NCBI GenBank assembly: GCA_021817655.1
Contig: JAKAGE010000050.1
Span: forward strand, 1-5,337
Direction of reading: 5' to 3'
From: a bacterium
GTDB lineage: Bacteria; Patescibacteriota; Minisyncoccia; UBA6257; 2-01-FULL-56-20
DNA length: 5,337 nucleotides
Part shown: positions 1-5,337 of the stretch, piece by piece
Position numbering within the stretch: the first letter of the stretch is position 1
How the letters are laid out: each line of letters opens with the position of its first letter
Translations under genes and position numbers: made by a program
The notes under the pieces: model-generated
Database searches by the model: none
Told to the model about the DNA's origin: nothing
The model's input: the letters and a program-made list of their open reading frames with translations, nothing else

Positions 1-338
1 AAGCCGAACGGCGCCTGCACGAGATCGACGAGATCGGCAAAGGAAAAATCCGCGAGGCGGAGACCGAGGCGATGGGAATCCTCCAGCGGACGGAAAAGGA
101 AGCGAAATCCCTCGAGGAGAAGCTTGTCGCTGAAGCGAAGCGGAAGGAGGAGGCGGCGGCGGCGGGCGCGGCGGCGCGTTTGCGCTCGGAGGAGGAGGCC
201 GTCCGCCGCGAAATGGAAAAGGAGGCGGCGGCATTTGTCCGCCGCGCCATCGTGAGAACGGTGGAGCTTGCGCCGGAGCAGATCGACGACGCGCTGATCG
301 CAAAGGCGGTGAACGAAGCAAAGCAGCAGCCGGCATGA
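1..338 (+). CDS. atpF: ATP synthase subunit b, C-terminal part (5' end outside window)
   Basis: This is the 3' end of the gene for the peripheral-stalk subunit b of the F-type ATP synthase. The reading frame is open from nt 3 (nt 1-2 belong to a split codon) to the TGA at 336-338, giving 111 visible residues. The ATG at nt 72 is internal, because the same charged helical sequence continues upstream of it to the window edge. The visible protein is almost all Ala, Glu, Lys and Arg, as expected of the long b-dimer coiled coil. It ends in an amphipathic tail (AFVRRAIVRTVELAPEQIDD and a few more residues) that resembles the delta-binding C-terminus of b subunits. The membrane helix that defines the family must lie upstream. 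Sequence alone is weakly diagnostic, since any charged coiled coil looks like this, but the position directly before atpH makes the call strong. The stop overlaps the atpH start (ATGA), so the two are probably translationally coupled. Confidence 0.88.
   Translation, partial: AERRLHEIDEIGKGKIREAETEAMGILQRTEKEAKSLEEKLVAEAKRKEEAAAAGAAARLRSEEEAVRREMEKEAAAFVRRAIVRTVELAPEQIDDALIAKAVNEAKQQPA
147..177 (+). repeat. GCG/GGC-rich low-complexity tract inside atpF
   Basis: A short run of GAG and GCG triplets encodes Glu-Glu followed by an Ala-rich stretch in the coiled coil of subunit b. It is an imperfect trinucleotide repeat, interrupted once by a Gly codon. Its length could vary by slippage in whole codons without breaking the frame. 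It is most simply explained by Ala-rich coiled-coil coding in a GC-rich genome. Confidence 0.4.
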
Positions 339-718
339 AATATTCCGCGCACATTTATGCGAAGGCGCTGGTAGAGGTCCTGAGCGATCGCCGGGTGGAT
401 GACAGTGCGGCGGCGAAGAATTTTCTGAAGATCGTGCGCGAGAACGGCGATGAAGGGCACCTTCGTAAAATCCTCGAGGAAGCATCGCGGTTCGCGCGCG
501 GGAAGGACGGCGTGCGAAAGGTCGTGATCGCATCGGCGCGGGAGCTGACCAAGACGCAGGAGCACGAGCTGGAAAAATTCACCAAATCGGGCGATATCGT
601 CGTGCGGCGGATACTCCCCGAGCTTATTGCGGGCGTGAGGATCACGGTGAACGACGAGATGCAGTTCGACGGCTCGCTGAAACGCAAGCTGAATCGCGCG
701 CTGGGCAGTACGGTATAG
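335..718 (+). CDS. atpH: ATP synthase subunit delta, compact form
   Basis: This encodes the delta (OSCP-type) subunit, which sits on top of F1 and ties the alpha N-termini to the b stalk. The start is the ATG overlapping the atpF stop by ATGA; no Shine-Dalgarno sequence precedes it. The product is 127 aa, while bacterial delta is usually 175-185 aa. Both ends are recognisable: YAKAL at residues 8-12 matches the first helix, and residues 61-123 match the C-terminal domain, with ASARELTKTQ (66-75), PELIAGVRI (95-103) and FDGSLKRKL (111-119). The segment at 29-57 (NFLKIVRENG and following) resembles the last helices of the usual six-helix N-terminal domain, so the middle helices seem to be missing. 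The gene is packed between atpF and atpA with no leftover sequence, so a recent frameshift is unlikely. Function is inferred from the C-terminal motif and from operon position. Confidence 0.9.
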   Translation: MKYSAHIYAKALVEVLSDRRVDDSAAAKNFLKIVRENGDEGHLRKILEEASRFARGKDGVRKVVIASARELTKTQEHELEKFTKSGDIVVRRILPELIAGVRITVNDEMQFDGSLKRKLNRALGSTV

Positions 719-732
719 AATCGTTTTCAATC

Positions 733-2259
733 ATGTCATACGAAATAATCGAAAAACTGAAAAGGGACATCGAAGGATATAAAGAGAAGCCCGAGTGGGC
801 GGAGGTCGGCCGCGTCATCGAGGTCGGCGACGGCATTGTGAAAATCCTGGGGCTCCGCAACGCGGTGAGCCAGGAGGTTTTGATAATCGAAACGGAGCAT
901 GGCAACCGCACGGCGCTCGCGCTCAACCTCGAAGAGGAATCGATCGGCGGGCTCGTGCTCGACGACTATCTCGCGGTGGCGGTGGGCGACACGGTGCGGC
1001 GCACGGGAGACGTCCTTTCGATCGCGGTCGGCGACGAGCTCATCGGGCGCGTCGTAGATCCGCTCGGCAATCCGATGGACGGCCAGGGTCCGGTCTTCAA
1101 GGATGCCGCAAAAGCCAAGCGCAATCCGCTCGAAGCGCGCGCGCCGGGCATCCTTGAGCGCGAGGGCGTGAATACGCCGGTCCATACGGGCATCAAGGCG
1201 ATCGACGCGCTGATCCCCATCGGCCGGGGCCAGCGAGAGCTCATCATCGGCGACCGTTCGACGGGAAAGACGGCCGTCGCGCTGGACGCCATTTTGAACC
1301 AAAAGAACGACACTGGCCGCCGCACGCCGATCTGCATCTACGTGGCGGTGGGCCAGAAGGAATCAAAGATCGTGAAGATCGCGGAAACCCTTCGCCAGCA
1401 CGACGCCCTCAAGTATTCCATCATCGTGTCAGCGTCGGCATCATCGCCCGCGGCCATGTGGTATCTTGCGCCGTATGCGGGCACCGCGATCGGCGAATAT
1501 TTCCGCGATAAGGGCATGGACGCGCTCATCGTCTACGACGACCTGTCCAAGCATGCGTGGGCATACCGGCAGATCTCGCTCCTGCTCCGCCGCCCGCCCG
1601 GCCGCGAGGCGTATCCGGGCGACGTGTTCTACCTGCATTCGCGCCTGCTCGAGCGTTCGGCGAAGCTTTCCAAAGAGAAGGGCGGCGGTTCGCTCACTGC
1701 GCTTCCGATCGTCGAGACGCAGCTGGGGGACGTGACGGCGTACATCCCGACGAACATCATTTCCATCACGGACGGCCAGATCTATCTTGAAACGGACCTG
1801 TTCAACCAGGGCCAGCGGCCGGCGTTGAATGTCGGCATTTCGGTGTCGCGCGTCGGTTCCGCCGCGCAGACGAAGGCGATGAAAAAGGTGGCGGGCAAGC
1901 TCAAGCTCGCGCACGCGCAGTTCCGCGAGCTCCAGGCGTTCGCGCAATTCGCGACGGACGTGGATGAAGCGACGCGCAAGCGCATCCTGCAGGGACAGAA
2001 GATCAACGAGGTCCTGAAACAATCCGATCTTGATCCGATGCCGGTGGAAGAGCAGGTCTGCGTATTCTACGCGGTGCTCAACAATTATTTCGAGAGCATT
2101 CCCGTGGAAGATATCCAGAAAACCGAGCGTGCGCTCGTTGAATATCTTGCGAAGCTCCATGAGGGCGATATCCTGAAGCCGATCCGCGAAACGGGCCTCT
2201 TCGACGAGGCGGTGGAAAATAAACTGAAGGAGGCGATCGCGCGCTTCCTTGCCAAGTAA
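733..2259 (+). CDS. atpA: ATP synthase subunit alpha
   Basis: This encodes the non-catalytic nucleotide-binding alpha subunit of F1; three copies alternate with beta in the hexamer. At 508 aa it has the normal family length. The N-terminal helix that docks on delta (about residues 2-16) is present, followed by the beta-barrel (about 22-95). The nucleotide-binding domain has the P-loop GDRSTGKT at 173-180, the Walker B strand ALIVYDD at 264-270, and the signature from LSKHAWAYRQ through RRPPGREAYPGDVFYLHSRL (271-305). The Arg finger that reaches into the beta catalytic site is R373 in SVSRVG (370-375). A normal helical C-terminal domain follows. The P-loop has Ser where the family usually has Gln (GDRQTGKT). 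The start is the only sensible ATG: it follows the atpH stop by 14 nt, and no in-frame ATG, GTG or TTG lies between. No Shine-Dalgarno sequence is visible; the leader is AATCGTTTTCAATC. Confidence 0.98.
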   Translation: MSYEIIEKLKRDIEGYKEKPEWAEVGRVIEVGDGIVKILGLRNAVSQEVLIIETEHGNRTALALNLEEESIGGLVLDDYLAVAVGDTVRRTGDVLSIAVGDELIGRVVDPLGNPMDGQGPVFKDAAKAKRNPLEARAPGILEREGVNTPVHTGIKAIDALIPIGRGQRELIIGDRSTGKTAVALDAILNQKNDTGRRTPICIYVAVGQKESKIVKIAETLRQHDALKYSIIVSASASSPAAMWYLAPYAGTAIGEYFRDKGMDALIVYDDLSKHAWAYRQISLLLRRPPGREAYPGDVFYLHSRLLERSAKLSKEKGGGSLTALPIVETQLGDVTAYIPTNIISITDGQIYLETDLFNQGQRPALNVGISVSRVGSAAQTKAMKKVAGKLKLAHAQFRELQAFAQFATDVDEATRKRILQGQKINEVLKQSDLDPMPVEEQVCVFYAVLNNYFESIPVEDIQKTERALVEYLAKLHEGDILKPIRETGLFDEAVENKLKEAIARFLAK

Positions 2260-2277
2260 CGCACGCAGCGAATCTTC

Positions 2278-3213
2278 ATGGAATCCGGACAGAACCTCAA
2301 GCGGCGCATGAAGAGCGTCGCGAACATCGGACAGATCACGAAGGCGATGGAACTCGTGGCCGCGACGAAGATGCGCCGCGCGCAGGAGCTCGCGCTCGAG
2401 TCGCGGCCGTACGCGTACGCCGCGCTCGAACTCCTGGGCAGGCTCTCTGCCCTCACGGATGTGCCGACGCCCACGCTCTTTGAGCAGCGCGACCCGCAGA
2501 ACACCGCGATCCTCCTCATGACCTCCGACCGCGGCCTCGCCGGCTCGTTCAACGGCGCGGTCATCCGACGGTTCGAAACGCATATGAAAGAGAACGGCCT
2601 TGCGATCACGGACCCGCACCTTTCGTTCATCGCCATCGGGCAGAAGGCGAAGAGCTATCTCGAACGGCGCGGCGCGAAGATCGTTGCGTCGTTCAGCCGC
2701 ATGGGCGATACGAGCAGCCTGAGCGAGATCGGGCCGGTCGCGGATTTCCTGATCGACGGCTACATACGCCGCGATTTCGACCGGGTGCTGGCGTTCTTCA
2801 CGACGTTCGTCACCGCGCTCCGGCAGGATGCGGTGACGCGCGAGTTCCTTCCGGTCGGGTACGAGAAGATCAAGGAATCGATCGAGGAAACGATCCCGCG
2901 CGCCGGCCGCTATGCGGACTACGCGAAATCAGAGTCGTTCATGAACGGCGCGCATAACGGCTATCTCATCGAGCCGTCGCCGCGCGAGGTCTTGGAGGAG
3001 CTTGCGCCGAAGCTGCTCAGGATCCGGCTGTACCACGCCATTCTCGAGGCGAACGCGTCCGAGCATTCGGCACGCCGTGTGGCGATGAAGAACGCGTCGG
3101 ACAACGCCTCGGAGCTTTCCGAAACGCTCACGATGGTCTATAATAAGTCCCGTCAGGCCGCGATCACGGCGCAGATCATCGAGATCACGTCGGGCGCCCA
3201 GGCGATGGAGTAA
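2278..3213 (+). CDS. atpG: ATP synthase subunit gamma
   Basis: This encodes the central rotor shaft of F1, which turns inside the alpha/beta hexamer and couples it to the Fo c-ring. The product is 311 aa, somewhat longer than the common 285-300. The N-terminal helix has IGQITKAMELVAATKMRRAQ (residues 17-36). The globular domain carries TSDRGLAGSFN (82-92), where many homologues have GLCGG. YLIEPSPREVLEEL (229-242) leads into the C-terminal helix, with EHSARRVAMKNASDNA (262-277) and YNKSRQAAIT (288-297). Between LPV (191-193) and YLIEP there are about 35 residues, against about 13 in E. coli as I recall it, which accounts for the extra length. The start is fixed: the atpA stop lies 18 nt upstream in the same frame and no other start codon lies between. 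No Shine-Dalgarno sequence is visible. Confidence 0.97.
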   Translation: MESGQNLKRRMKSVANIGQITKAMELVAATKMRRAQELALESRPYAYAALELLGRLSALTDVPTPTLFEQRDPQNTAILLMTSDRGLAGSFNGAVIRRFETHMKENGLAITDPHLSFIAIGQKAKSYLERRGAKIVASFSRMGDTSSLSEIGPVADFLIDGYIRRDFDRVLAFFTTFVTALRQDAVTREFLPVGYEKIKESIEETIPRAGRYADYAKSESFMNGAHNGYLIEPSPREVLEELAPKLLRIRLYHAILEANASEHSARRVAMKNASDNASELSETLTMVYNKSRQAAITAQIIEITSGAQAME

Positions 3214-3223
3214 TCTTTCTATC

Positions 3224-4654
3224 ATGGCTCAATCAACGAAAACGGAACTCAAGAAGGGGAAGGTGGTGCAGATCATCGGACCGGTCGTCGATATCGATTT
3301 CGGCGAAGGAACGGAGCTGCCGCCGATCTACACGGCGGTCACGATCGCCACGAGCGCGGATGCCGAACACGGCAAAGGCGAGATCACAGCGGAGGTCGTG
3401 AAGCACCTCGAGCCGGGCAAGGTCCGCGCCATCTCGATGGCGCCGACGGACGGCCTCGCGCGCGGTGCGGCGGTAACGAATACAGGCCGCATGATCGAGG
3501 TGCCGGTGGGCGAGGAAACGCTCGGCAACATTTTCGACGTGCTCGGCAATCCGCTCACGACGCCGAAAGCGCCGTTCAAAAAGCACCTGCCGATCCATCG
3601 CGACGCGCCGAAGTTCACTGAGCAGGCCACGAAGGTGGAAGTGTTCGAAACGGGAATCAAAGTGATCGACCTTATCTGCCCGTTCATCAAGGGCGGAAAA
3701 GTGGGATTGTTCGGCGGCGCCGGCGTCGGCAAAACGGTGCTCCTGCAGGAACTCATCCGCAACGTAGCCGAGGTGGGCGGCGGATACTCCGTGTTCGCCG
3801 GCGTCGGCGAGCGTACGCGCGAAGGAAACGACCTTTACGGCGAGATGAAGGAATCGGGCGTCATCGCGAAGACCGCGCTCGTGTTCGGCCAGATGAACGA
3901 GGTGCCCGGCGCCCGCGCCCGTGTCGCGCTCTCCGCGCTCACGATGGCCGAATATTTCCGCGACGAGGAGGGGAAGAACATCCTGCTTTTCATCGACAAC
4001 ATTTTCCGCTATTCGCAGGCTGGCTCCGAAGTGTCCACGCTCCTCGGCCGCATGCCGTCTGCGGTGGGCTATCAGCCGACGCTCGCGTCCGAGATGGCCG
4101 AGCTGCAGGAGCGGATCACGTCCACCAAGAAGGGCTCCATTACGTCGGTGCAGGCAATTTATGTTCCGGCGGATGACATCACGGACCCGGCGCCCGCGAC
4201 CACGTTCAGCCATCTTGATTCCACGATTGTGCTTTCCCGCGCGCTGACGGAGATCGGCATCTATCCGGCCGTCGACCCGCTCGCGTCGTCCTCGTCCGCG
4301 CTCGATCCGAAGATCGTCGGCCAGGAGCACTATGACGTTGCGCGCGCCGTCCAGCAGACGCTCCAGCGATACAAGGAACTCCAGGATATCATCGCGATCC
4401 TCGGTATCGAGGAGCTTTCCGATACCGACCGCCAGACGGTGTATCGCGCGCGCAAGATCCAGCGCTTCCTCTCCCAGCCGTTCTTCGTCGGCGAGCAATT
4501 CACGGGCATCCCGGGAAAATACGTCCCGCTCGGGGACACGGTGAAGAGCTTCCGCGAGATCCTCGACGGCAAGTATGACGATCTTCCGGAGGAGGCGTTC
4601 TATATGAAGGGAGGGATCGAGGAGGTCGGCACTGCGGCCGCGGCGGCAAAATAG
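3224..4654 (+). CDS. atpD: ATP synthase subunit beta (catalytic)
   Basis: This encodes the catalytic subunit of F1, which makes or hydrolyses ATP. At 476 aa it has normal length. After the N-terminal barrel (GKVVQIIGPVVDIDFGEG, 12-29), the catalytic domain carries the P-loop GGAGVGKT (164-171), the catalytic Glu196 in GVGERTREGNDLY (193-205), the Walker B strand ILLFIDN (253-259, D258), and SQAGSEVSTLLGRMPSAVGY (264-283). The adenine-stacking Tyr is Y347 in GIYPAVDP. The C-terminal domain has the lever motif EELSDTD (396-402) in place of DELSEED, then RARKIQRFLSQPFFVGEQFT (408-427) and a normal end, LPEEAFYMKGGIEEV (454-468). The usual STSR before LDP reads SSSS here (355-358), losing a normally conserved Arg. 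The start lies 10 nt after the atpG stop; a GGAG at 3207-3210 is 13 nt away, too far to be a convincing ribosome-binding site. Confidence 0.99.
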   Translation: MAQSTKTELKKGKVVQIIGPVVDIDFGEGTELPPIYTAVTIATSADAEHGKGEITAEVVKHLEPGKVRAISMAPTDGLARGAAVTNTGRMIEVPVGEETLGNIFDVLGNPLTTPKAPFKKHLPIHRDAPKFTEQATKVEVFETGIKVIDLICPFIKGGKVGLFGGAGVGKTVLLQELIRNVAEVGGGYSVFAGVGERTREGNDLYGEMKESGVIAKTALVFGQMNEVPGARARVALSALTMAEYFRDEEGKNILLFIDNIFRYSQAGSEVSTLLGRMPSAVGYQPTLASEMAELQERITSTKKGSITSVQAIYVPADDITDPAPATTFSHLDSTIVLSRALTEIGIYPAVDPLASSSSALDPKIVGQEHYDVARAVQQTLQRYKELQDIIAILGIEELSDTDRQTVYRARKIQRFLSQPFFVGEQFTGIPGKYVPLGDTVKSFREILDGKYDDLPEEAFYMKGGIEEVGTAAAAAK

Positions 4655-4663
4655 CACTCGTGC

Positions 4664-4915
4664 ATGAAACTTGGCGTTTACTCACTGCAGAGAGTCCTCT
4701 TCGAGGGTGAGGCGAGATCGGTGACTTGCAACACGCGCTCGGGGGAGATCACCATCCTCGACGACCACGAGCCCATCATTTCGCTTCTTGCCGCGGGGAC
4801 GATCATGATCACCGATGACGAACAGAAGAAATCCTATATTCCCGTCACGTCGGGATTCCTCGAGATGGACAAGGGCAATACCGTGAAGATTCTTGTAGAG
4901 GAGGGGACCAAATGA
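4664..4915 (+). CDS. atpC: ATP synthase subunit epsilon, N-terminal domain only
   Basis: This encodes epsilon, which joins the gamma foot to the c-ring. At 83 aa it holds only the beta-sandwich domain. Family landmarks are LFEGEARSV (12-20), GEITILDDHEPIISLL (27-42, like the usual GELGILPGHAPL), SGFLEM (63-68) and NTVKILVEE (72-80). The two C-terminal helices, about 45-50 residues that in E. coli and Bacillus-type enzymes insert into F1 and restrain ATP hydrolysis, are absent. Only 40 nt separate the TGA from the next gene, so they cannot be hidden in another frame. Helix-free epsilon is also known from Chlorobium, where the protein is about 88 aa. The start is the first ATG after the atpD stop, which is in the same frame 9 nt upstream. 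No Shine-Dalgarno sequence is visible. Confidence 0.95.
   Translation: MKLGVYSLQRVLFEGEARSVTCNTRSGEITILDDHEPIISLLAAGTIMITDDEQKKSYIPVTSGFLEMDKGNTVKILVEEGTK
4898..4906 (+). promoter_or_regulatory. Consensus Shine-Dalgarno sequence at the end of atpC
   Basis: GAGGAGGGG contains a full AGGAGG (4899-4904) placed 7 nt before an ATG at 4912, which is an ideal spacing. It lies inside the last codons of atpC (Glu-Glu-Gly). None of the six atp genes whose starts can be judged here has such a site. The start it serves opens only an 8-codon frame, and the next real gene begins 44 nt further on. It may be a genuine ribosome-loading site or just a by-product of the Glu-Glu-Gly codons. Confidence 0.35.
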
Positions 4916-4938
4916 GCGCGTGCCATAGGGAGAGATAA
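4912..4938 (+). other. Eight-codon mini-ORF between atpC and the next gene
   Basis: The frame ATG to TAA encodes MSACHRER. Its ATG overlaps the atpC TGA as ATGA, and it sits at ideal distance from the AGGAGG at 4899-4904. It ends 17 nt before the ATG of the carbonic anhydrase-like gene, so terminating ribosomes could reinitiate there. It has no recognisable protein family. A chance frame or a remnant of a former start is at least as likely as a functional leader peptide. Confidence 0.2.
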
Positions 4939-4955
4939 ATCAGATCACTATTGCC

Positions 4956-5337
4956 ATGGAAATTTCCGCGGAGCCCTTCGTCGATTTCAGATCAGAGAAC
5001 GGACATTATACCGCCGATGCCTGCGTCGTGTGGTGCTTTGACGACCGGTTCTATAAGCTGCTCAAGGCGTTCGGCAAGCAGGAGGGCTGGGGGCACATCG
5101 ATCTCGTGAAGGTGGCGGGCGGCGCCAAGGCGCTCGCGGCGGACGACGGGGCGCCTTCGTCGGACCGCGATTTCGTGCTCGACCAGATCAAGAAGTCCGC
5201 GATGCTCCACGGAACGAAGCGTGTCGTCCTCATGCTGCACCGCGATTGCGGCGGCTATGGGGGCTCGAAGCAGTTCGCCGGCAGCGATGCCGAAAAAGCA
5301 TTCTTTACGGATCAGCTGGACCGCGCGCGCCGCTTTG
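4956..5337 (+). CDS. Carbonic anhydrase-like protein (beta-class-type zinc motif), 3' end outside window
   Basis: The frame opens at the ATG at 4956 and stays open to the window edge, giving 127 residues. An in-frame TAG at 4926-4928 limits the start, and this is the only ATG after it. The protein carries the metal-site pattern of beta-class carbonic anhydrases, zinc enzymes that interconvert CO2 and bicarbonate. C27, D29 and R31 form CxDxR in VVWCFDDRF (24-32), and H95 and C98 form HxxC in LHRDCGGYGG (94-103). Between them, DLVKVAGGAKAL (49-60) matches the place of the usual R-N-A-G-N segment but reads AGG. RVVLMLHRDCG has the expected hydrophobic strand before the zinc His. Sequence outside these motifs diverges from classical enzymes, so activity is not assured. 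The gene starts 40 nt after atpC on the same strand with no visible terminator or promoter between, so it may be co-transcribed with the atp operon. No signal peptide is seen; a cytoplasmic location is likely. Confidence 0.72.
   Translation, partial: MEISAEPFVDFRSENGHYTADACVVWCFDDRFYKLLKAFGKQEGWGHIDLVKVAGGAKALAADDGAPSSDRDFVLDQIKKSAMLHGTKRVVLMLHRDCGGYGGSKQFAGSDAEKAFFTDQLDRARRF

Noticed and set aside
72..338. Taking the ATG at nt 72 as the true start of atpF
   Set aside because: The same frame is open to the window edge with the same charged coiled-coil character, and an 88-aa product would lack the membrane helix of subunit b.
2257..2280. atpA and atpG lie in the same frame, as do atpD and atpC, suggesting readthrough fusions
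   Set aside because: TAA and TAG stops separate them and each downstream gene has its own ATG with a canonical N-terminus; a shared frame occurs by chance in one of three junctions.
1441..2619. A 392-codon minus-strand frame across the 3' half of atpA and the start of atpG
   Set aside because: It spans two well-supported genes and their junction, has the same Arg/Glu/Leu-rich antisense composition, and has no family resemblance.
3233..4657. A 474-codon open frame on the minus strand covering nearly all of atpD
   Set aside because: It is a mirror of a GC-rich, strongly conserved gene. The translation is dominated by Arg, His, Leu and Asp with no recognisable motif, as expected for antisense of G/C-ending codons.
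4916..4955. Promoter or terminator between atpC and the next gene
   Set aside because: No GC-rich hairpin with a T-run is present. The GATAAA at 4934-4939 has no -35 box at a usable distance; TTGTAG at 4893-4898 is about 35 nt away.
4913..4955. Frameshift hiding the epsilon C-terminal domain
   Set aside because: The missing domain needs about 150 nt, but only 40 nt remain before the next gene, and no frame there continues an epsilon-like helix.
4958..4967. Perfect 10-bp palindrome GGAAATTTCC at the start of the carbonic anhydrase-like gene
   Set aside because: It is short, does not extend on either side, and has no second copy nearby, so it is not enough to call an operator.
4992..5240. Minus-strand frames (82 and 60 codons) opposite the carbonic anhydrase-like gene
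   Set aside because: The plus-strand frame carries the CxDxR and HxxC motifs at correct order and spacing; the minus-strand frames show no motif.
1..5337. Recoding of TGA as an amino acid, as in some Patescibacteria lineages
   Set aside because: TGA ends atpF and atpC exactly at family-consistent or gene-junction positions, and no in-frame TGA occurs inside any of the genes.

Overview
This window is the distal part of a bacterial F-type ATP synthase operon on the + strand, in the canonical order atpF (3' part only), atpH, atpA, atpG, atpD, atpC. It is followed closely by the first 127 codons of a gene for a carbonic anhydrase-like protein, which runs off the right edge. Coding density is very high. 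Gaps between genes are 9 to 40 nt, atpF and atpH overlap by ATGA, and there is no stretch above 300 bases without a gene. No RNA gene, mobile element, CRISPR array, recognisable promoter or hairpin terminator was seen.

The DNA is GC-rich, roughly 60% by eye, with many G/C third positions. TGA, TAG and TAA all serve as stops (TGA ends atpF and atpC), so TGA is not recoded here. The catalytic alpha and beta subunits are full length and well conserved. The accessory subunits are reduced: delta is 127 aa against the usual 175-185, and epsilon is 83 aa against the usual 130-140. Compact ATP synthase accessory subunits, tight gene packing and near-absence of Shine-Dalgarno sequences suggest a streamlined bacterium, perhaps a GC-rich member of the Candidate Phyla Radiation (Patescibacteria). 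This is an inference with moderate confidence. TGA as a stop argues against the code-25 lineages (Gracilibacteria, Absconditabacteria).

Layout: 1-338 C-terminal stalk part of subunit b; 335-718 compact delta; 733-2259 alpha; 2278-3213 gamma with a long internal linker; 3224-4654 beta; 4664-4915 epsilon without its C-terminal helices; 4916-4955 short spacer with an 8-codon mini-ORF behind the only consensus ribosome-binding site; 4956-5337 carbonic anhydrase-like gene, 3' end missing.

Together, alpha3-beta3-gamma-epsilon form the F1 motor, and b plus delta form the peripheral stalk that holds it still against the membrane Fo rotor, whose genes (a, c and the N-terminal part of b) should lie upstream. 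The points that most deserve a second look are the tailless epsilon, the internally shortened delta, an unusual substitution in beta next to the adenine-binding tyrosine, the SD-less gene starts with a similar pyrimidine-rich leader, and the carbonic anhydrase-like gene at the end of the operon.
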